Positions 37,767-40,079 of a stretch of 40,079 nucleotides of DNA are shown here, in pieces; position 1 is the stretch's first letter, and the number at the start of each line of letters is the position of its first letter. This DNA is from Candidatus Bathyarchaeota archaeon (GTDB lineage: Archaea > Thermoproteota > Bathyarchaeia > 40CM-2-53-6). The notes under the pieces were generated by a model, which worked only from the letters and a program-made list of their open reading frames with translations, did not search any database and was not told the origin of the DNA. The stretch spans positions 3,110 to 43,188 of the forward strand of contig VBBD01000031.1 in assembly GCA_005882895.1 (NCBI GenBank), read 5' to 3'. The position numbers were made by a program, and so were the translations under genes.

Positions 37767-40079
37767 TTGGAGAGAAAGTGGCAGAAGAAGTGGAACTGGC
37801 GCAAGATTCACGAAACAGACCCGGACCCTCGCAAGCCCAAGTACTATGTGACAGCAGCCTATCCCTACCCGAACTCTCCCCAGCATATCGGGCACGCGAG
37901 AACATACACCATCGCCGACGTCAACGCCCGATATCACCGTATGAAAGGCTACAACACTCTCTTCCCAATGGGGTTCCACTATACCGGCACTCCCCTCTTC
38001 GCTATGAGCAAGCGTCTACGCGAAGGCGACCCTGAGATCGTTCAGACTTTCACTAAGATCTACGGGATCCCACCAGCAATACTGGAAAAGCTGAAAGACC
38101 CGAAGTCTATGGCTTCCTACTTCCGGGAAGATATCAAGAAAGGAATGACGGAGATCGGGTTCTCAATCGATTGGCGCCGAGAGTTCACGACCATCGACCC
38201 ATTATACAATCGATACATCGAATGGCACTTCCAGACCCTAAACCGGAAAGGCTTGATCACGAAGGGAACACATCCGGTCGCTTGGTGTCCCAACGACAAG
38301 AGCCCGGTAGGAGTTGTGGATACCATGGGAGATGTGGAGCCTGACATCGGAGAGTCCTACTTGGTCAAGTTCGAAAAAGATGGAGTGTTCTATCCTACTT
38401 CGACTCTGAGGCCTGAGACTGTATTCGGGGTCACCAATCTATGGGTCAACCCGGAAGCCACCTATCTCCGAGCTAGAGTTGACGGAGAGTCCTGGGTCGT
38501 CAGTAGGGAGTCTGTGGAGAAGCTTCAACACCAGAATCACAAAGTCGCCGTAGAACGTGAGACTCAAGCAAGCGAGCTGCTGTGGAAGACTGTCCGGAAT
38601 CCGGTCACGGGCAACGAGATCCCGGTCTTCCCGGGAATCTTCGTGGAACCCGACAATGGCACAGGCGTTGTCATGTCCGTCCCAGGACACGCTCCCTATG
38701 ACTTTCAAGCCCTGATATATCTCAAGGAGAGGTATAATGATTCAGGAGAGGCGGGACCGATTCTGCAAGCAACCAATCCAGTATCGATTATCAGACTTGA
38801 AGGCTTCTCCGATCTTCCAGCGGCCGATCTGATTCAGAAATTCAAGGTGCAAGACCAGAACGATCCACAACTCGTACACGCCACTCAGGAACTATATTCG
38901 AAAGAATTCCACGATGGCGTAATGAAGGAAAACACGGGCCGCTACTCTGGGATGCCTGTTGCTAAAGCCAGGGAGGCCATTGTCGAAGAACTGACAAGAG
39001 AGGGAAAAATTGAGACCTTACTGGAGCTGAGAAACGCCCCGGTAATCTGCCGGTGCGGAACCAAATGCCTAGTCCACATCTTGGAGAACCAGTGGTTCAT
39101 CAACTACGGTGATCCTGAGTGGAAGAAGCTCGCCCACAAATGCCTCGACCAGATGACCATCCTACCGGAAGAGCTTCGAGCCGAATTCAACTACACGCTA
39201 GACTGGTTGAGGGAGAGAGCGTGCGCGCGTACAGTGGGCCTAGGAACGAAACTTCCATGGGACCAGAACTGGATCATCGAGGCTCTATCCGACTCAGTCG
39301 TCTACATGGCCTACTACATACTATCCAAGTACTTCACCAAGGACTGGGTGGTATTCAAGAAATTCGAAAAGGACACATCGAGACTACCTGACGCTTTCTT
39401 CAACTTCACGCTATTAGGACAAGGAACCGTTGATACGGTCGCTGAGCAGACCGAAATCCCCAAAAAAATCCTGAATGGGATCCGAAGCGAGTTCCAGTAC
39501 TTCTACCCAGTCGACATGCGCCACTCGGCCAGAGACCTCGTCTCCAACCATCTATCCTTCTACATATTCCACCACTCAAGCCTATTCCGCGAGGAGCAAT
39601 GGCCACGAGGAATCGTGGCTAACGGCTTCGTCCTGATGGAAGGCGCGAAGATGTCAAAATCACTTGAGAACATAATCCCGCTCCGCCAGGGAATCGCCAA
39701 GTTCGGAGCTGATCCCGTCCGCTTAGGAGTAATGGCGACCGCGGAACTGGGCCAGGACACGGACTTCAGTGAAGGCCTCGCCGTGTCGATTCAGGAAAGA
39801 CTAGCCACTCTGATGGGCCAGGCGAGAAAACTAGGGACGAAGAAAAGGGTTGGGAAATCGAAACCCTCCACGCTCGACCGGTGGATGATCAGCCGTTTGA
39901 GCAGCGCGGTCCATACCGCCACAATTGCTCTGGACAGATTGAGAGTCAGGGAGGCGATCAACATCATTCTCTACCAGCTCGACAACGACATTGCATGGTA
40001 CAAGCGACGACTGGGGCCGAAGAAGCTGAGGTCAGACAATCGGGACCGAATCCTGCGAAAGGTACTGGAGACGAGAATG
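37767..40079 (+). CDS. leuS: Leucyl-tRNA synthetase (archaeal/eukaryotic type, 3' partial)
   Basis: 771 residues are present; the gene runs off the right edge. TTG 37767 gives MERKWQKKWNWRKIHETDP; no earlier ATG/GTG/TTG follows the in-frame stop at 37713, although KLDWHA just upstream also fits the family and overlaps the alaS end. HIGH is at 37884-37895 (PYPNSPQHIGHARTYT) and KMSKS at 39648-39662 (GAKMSKSLENI). The CP1 editing domain shows TLRPETVFGVTN and GTGVVMSVPGHAPYDF with its conserved Asp. Co-transcription with alaS is likely. Confidence 0.95.
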   Translation, partial: MERKWQKKWNWRKIHETDPDPRKPKYYVTAAYPYPNSPQHIGHARTYTIADVNARYHRMKGYNTLFPMGFHYTGTPLFAMSKRLREGDPEIVQTFTKIYGIPPAILEKLKDPKSMASYFREDIKKGMTEIGFSIDWRREFTTIDPLYNRYIEWHFQTLNRKGLITKGTHPVAWCPNDKSPVGVVDTMGDVEPDIGESYLVKFEKDGVFYPTSTLRPETVFGVTNLWVNPEATYLRARVDGESWVVSRESVEKLQHQNHKVAVERETQASELLWKTVRNPVTGNEIPVFPGIFVEPDNGTGVVMSVPGHAPYDFQALIYLKERYNDSGEAGPILQATNPVSIIRLEGFSDLPAADLIQKFKVQDQNDPQLVHATQELYSKEFHDGVMKENTGRYSGMPVAKAREAIVEELTREGKIETLLELRNAPVICRCGTKCLVHILENQWFINYGDPEWKKLAHKCLDQMTILPEELRAEFNYTLDWLRERACARTVGLGTKLPWDQNWIIEALSDSVVYMAYYILSKYFTKDWVVFKKFEKDTSRLPDAFFNFTLLGQGTVDTVAEQTEIPKKILNGIRSEFQYFYPVDMRHSARDLVSNHLSFYIFHHSSLFREEQWPRGIVANGFVLMEGAKMSKSLENIIPLRQGIAKFGADPVRLGVMATAELGQDTDFSEGLAVSIQERLATLMGQARKLGTKKRVGKSKPSTLDRWMISRLSSAVHTATIALDRLRVREAINIILYQLDNDIAWYKRRLGPKKLRSDNRDRILRKVLETRM

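Noticed and set aside
1-40079. CRISPR arrays, insertion sequences and integrase genes
   Set aside because: No spaced direct repeats, transposase motifs or terminal repeats were seen on reading both strands.

Overview
The window is archaeal. It carries 51 to 52 protein genes (one frameshifted, two cut by the window ends) and one tRNA. The archaeal call rests on aEF/ribosome-type genes (tif6, rpl31e, rpl39e, rps19e, rpl18a/LX, P0/P1 stalk, Spt5, SecE, prefoldin alpha, Rnp4, Nep1, PDCD5), an archaeal-type LeuRS and AlaRS, a tRNA with bulge-helix-bulge introns, TATA boxes close to start codons, and heavy use of TTG and GTG starts. The gene order secE-spt5-rpl11-rpl1-rpl10-rpl12 next to alaS, and the S19e-PDCD5-L39e-L31e-aIF6-LX-prefoldin-FtsY run, suggest a TACK-type archaeon (Thaumarchaeota/Bathyarchaeia-like). 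The exact lineage is inference.

Region 1 (1-15.5 kb, accessory): two large secreted proteins (a C-terminally anchored Ig-like surface protein and a five-Asp-box sialidase-like protein); a run of toxin-antitoxin-like pairs (AbrB-VapC, HEPN-nucleotidyltransferase, VapB-VapC, and a ribbon-helix-helix/UPF0175 protein beside a HExxH protein); an S9 peptidase; a TMEM175-like channel; a degenerate M48-like membrane protein; and several small membrane proteins. One of these is split by a frameshift.

Region 2 (15.5-22.8 kb): an aldo/keto reductase, a secreted protein made of two copies of one domain, small zinc-ribbon proteins, and a compact minus-strand five-gene set. That set encodes two paralogous multi-pass membrane proteins, a third membrane protein, a SpoIIM-like protein and an RNase HI lacking one active-site Asp.

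Region 3 (22.8-40 kb, core): a tRNA-Gly(GCC) interrupted by two introns, one at the canonical 37/38 site and one in the T arm; a YgfZ/GcvT-like protein; nep1 followed by a second, divergent PDCD5-like gene; then the plus-strand translation, chaperone and secretion genes from rnp4 to leuS. Ornithine carbamoyltransferase and a SelW-like redox protein are inserted between ftsY and secE.

The most notable points are: (i) the two-intron tRNA-Gly, where both introns have 4-bp-helix BHB motifs and removal gives a perfect cloverleaf; (ii) conserved genes with no ATG/GTG/TTG before their conserved N-termini (rpl11 and a vapC appear to use CTG; a TMEM175 gene has only ATC/ATA); (iii) a PDCD5 paralogue; (iv) an L31e with a long acidic N-terminal extension; (v) an undescribed SpoIIM-associated membrane operon.
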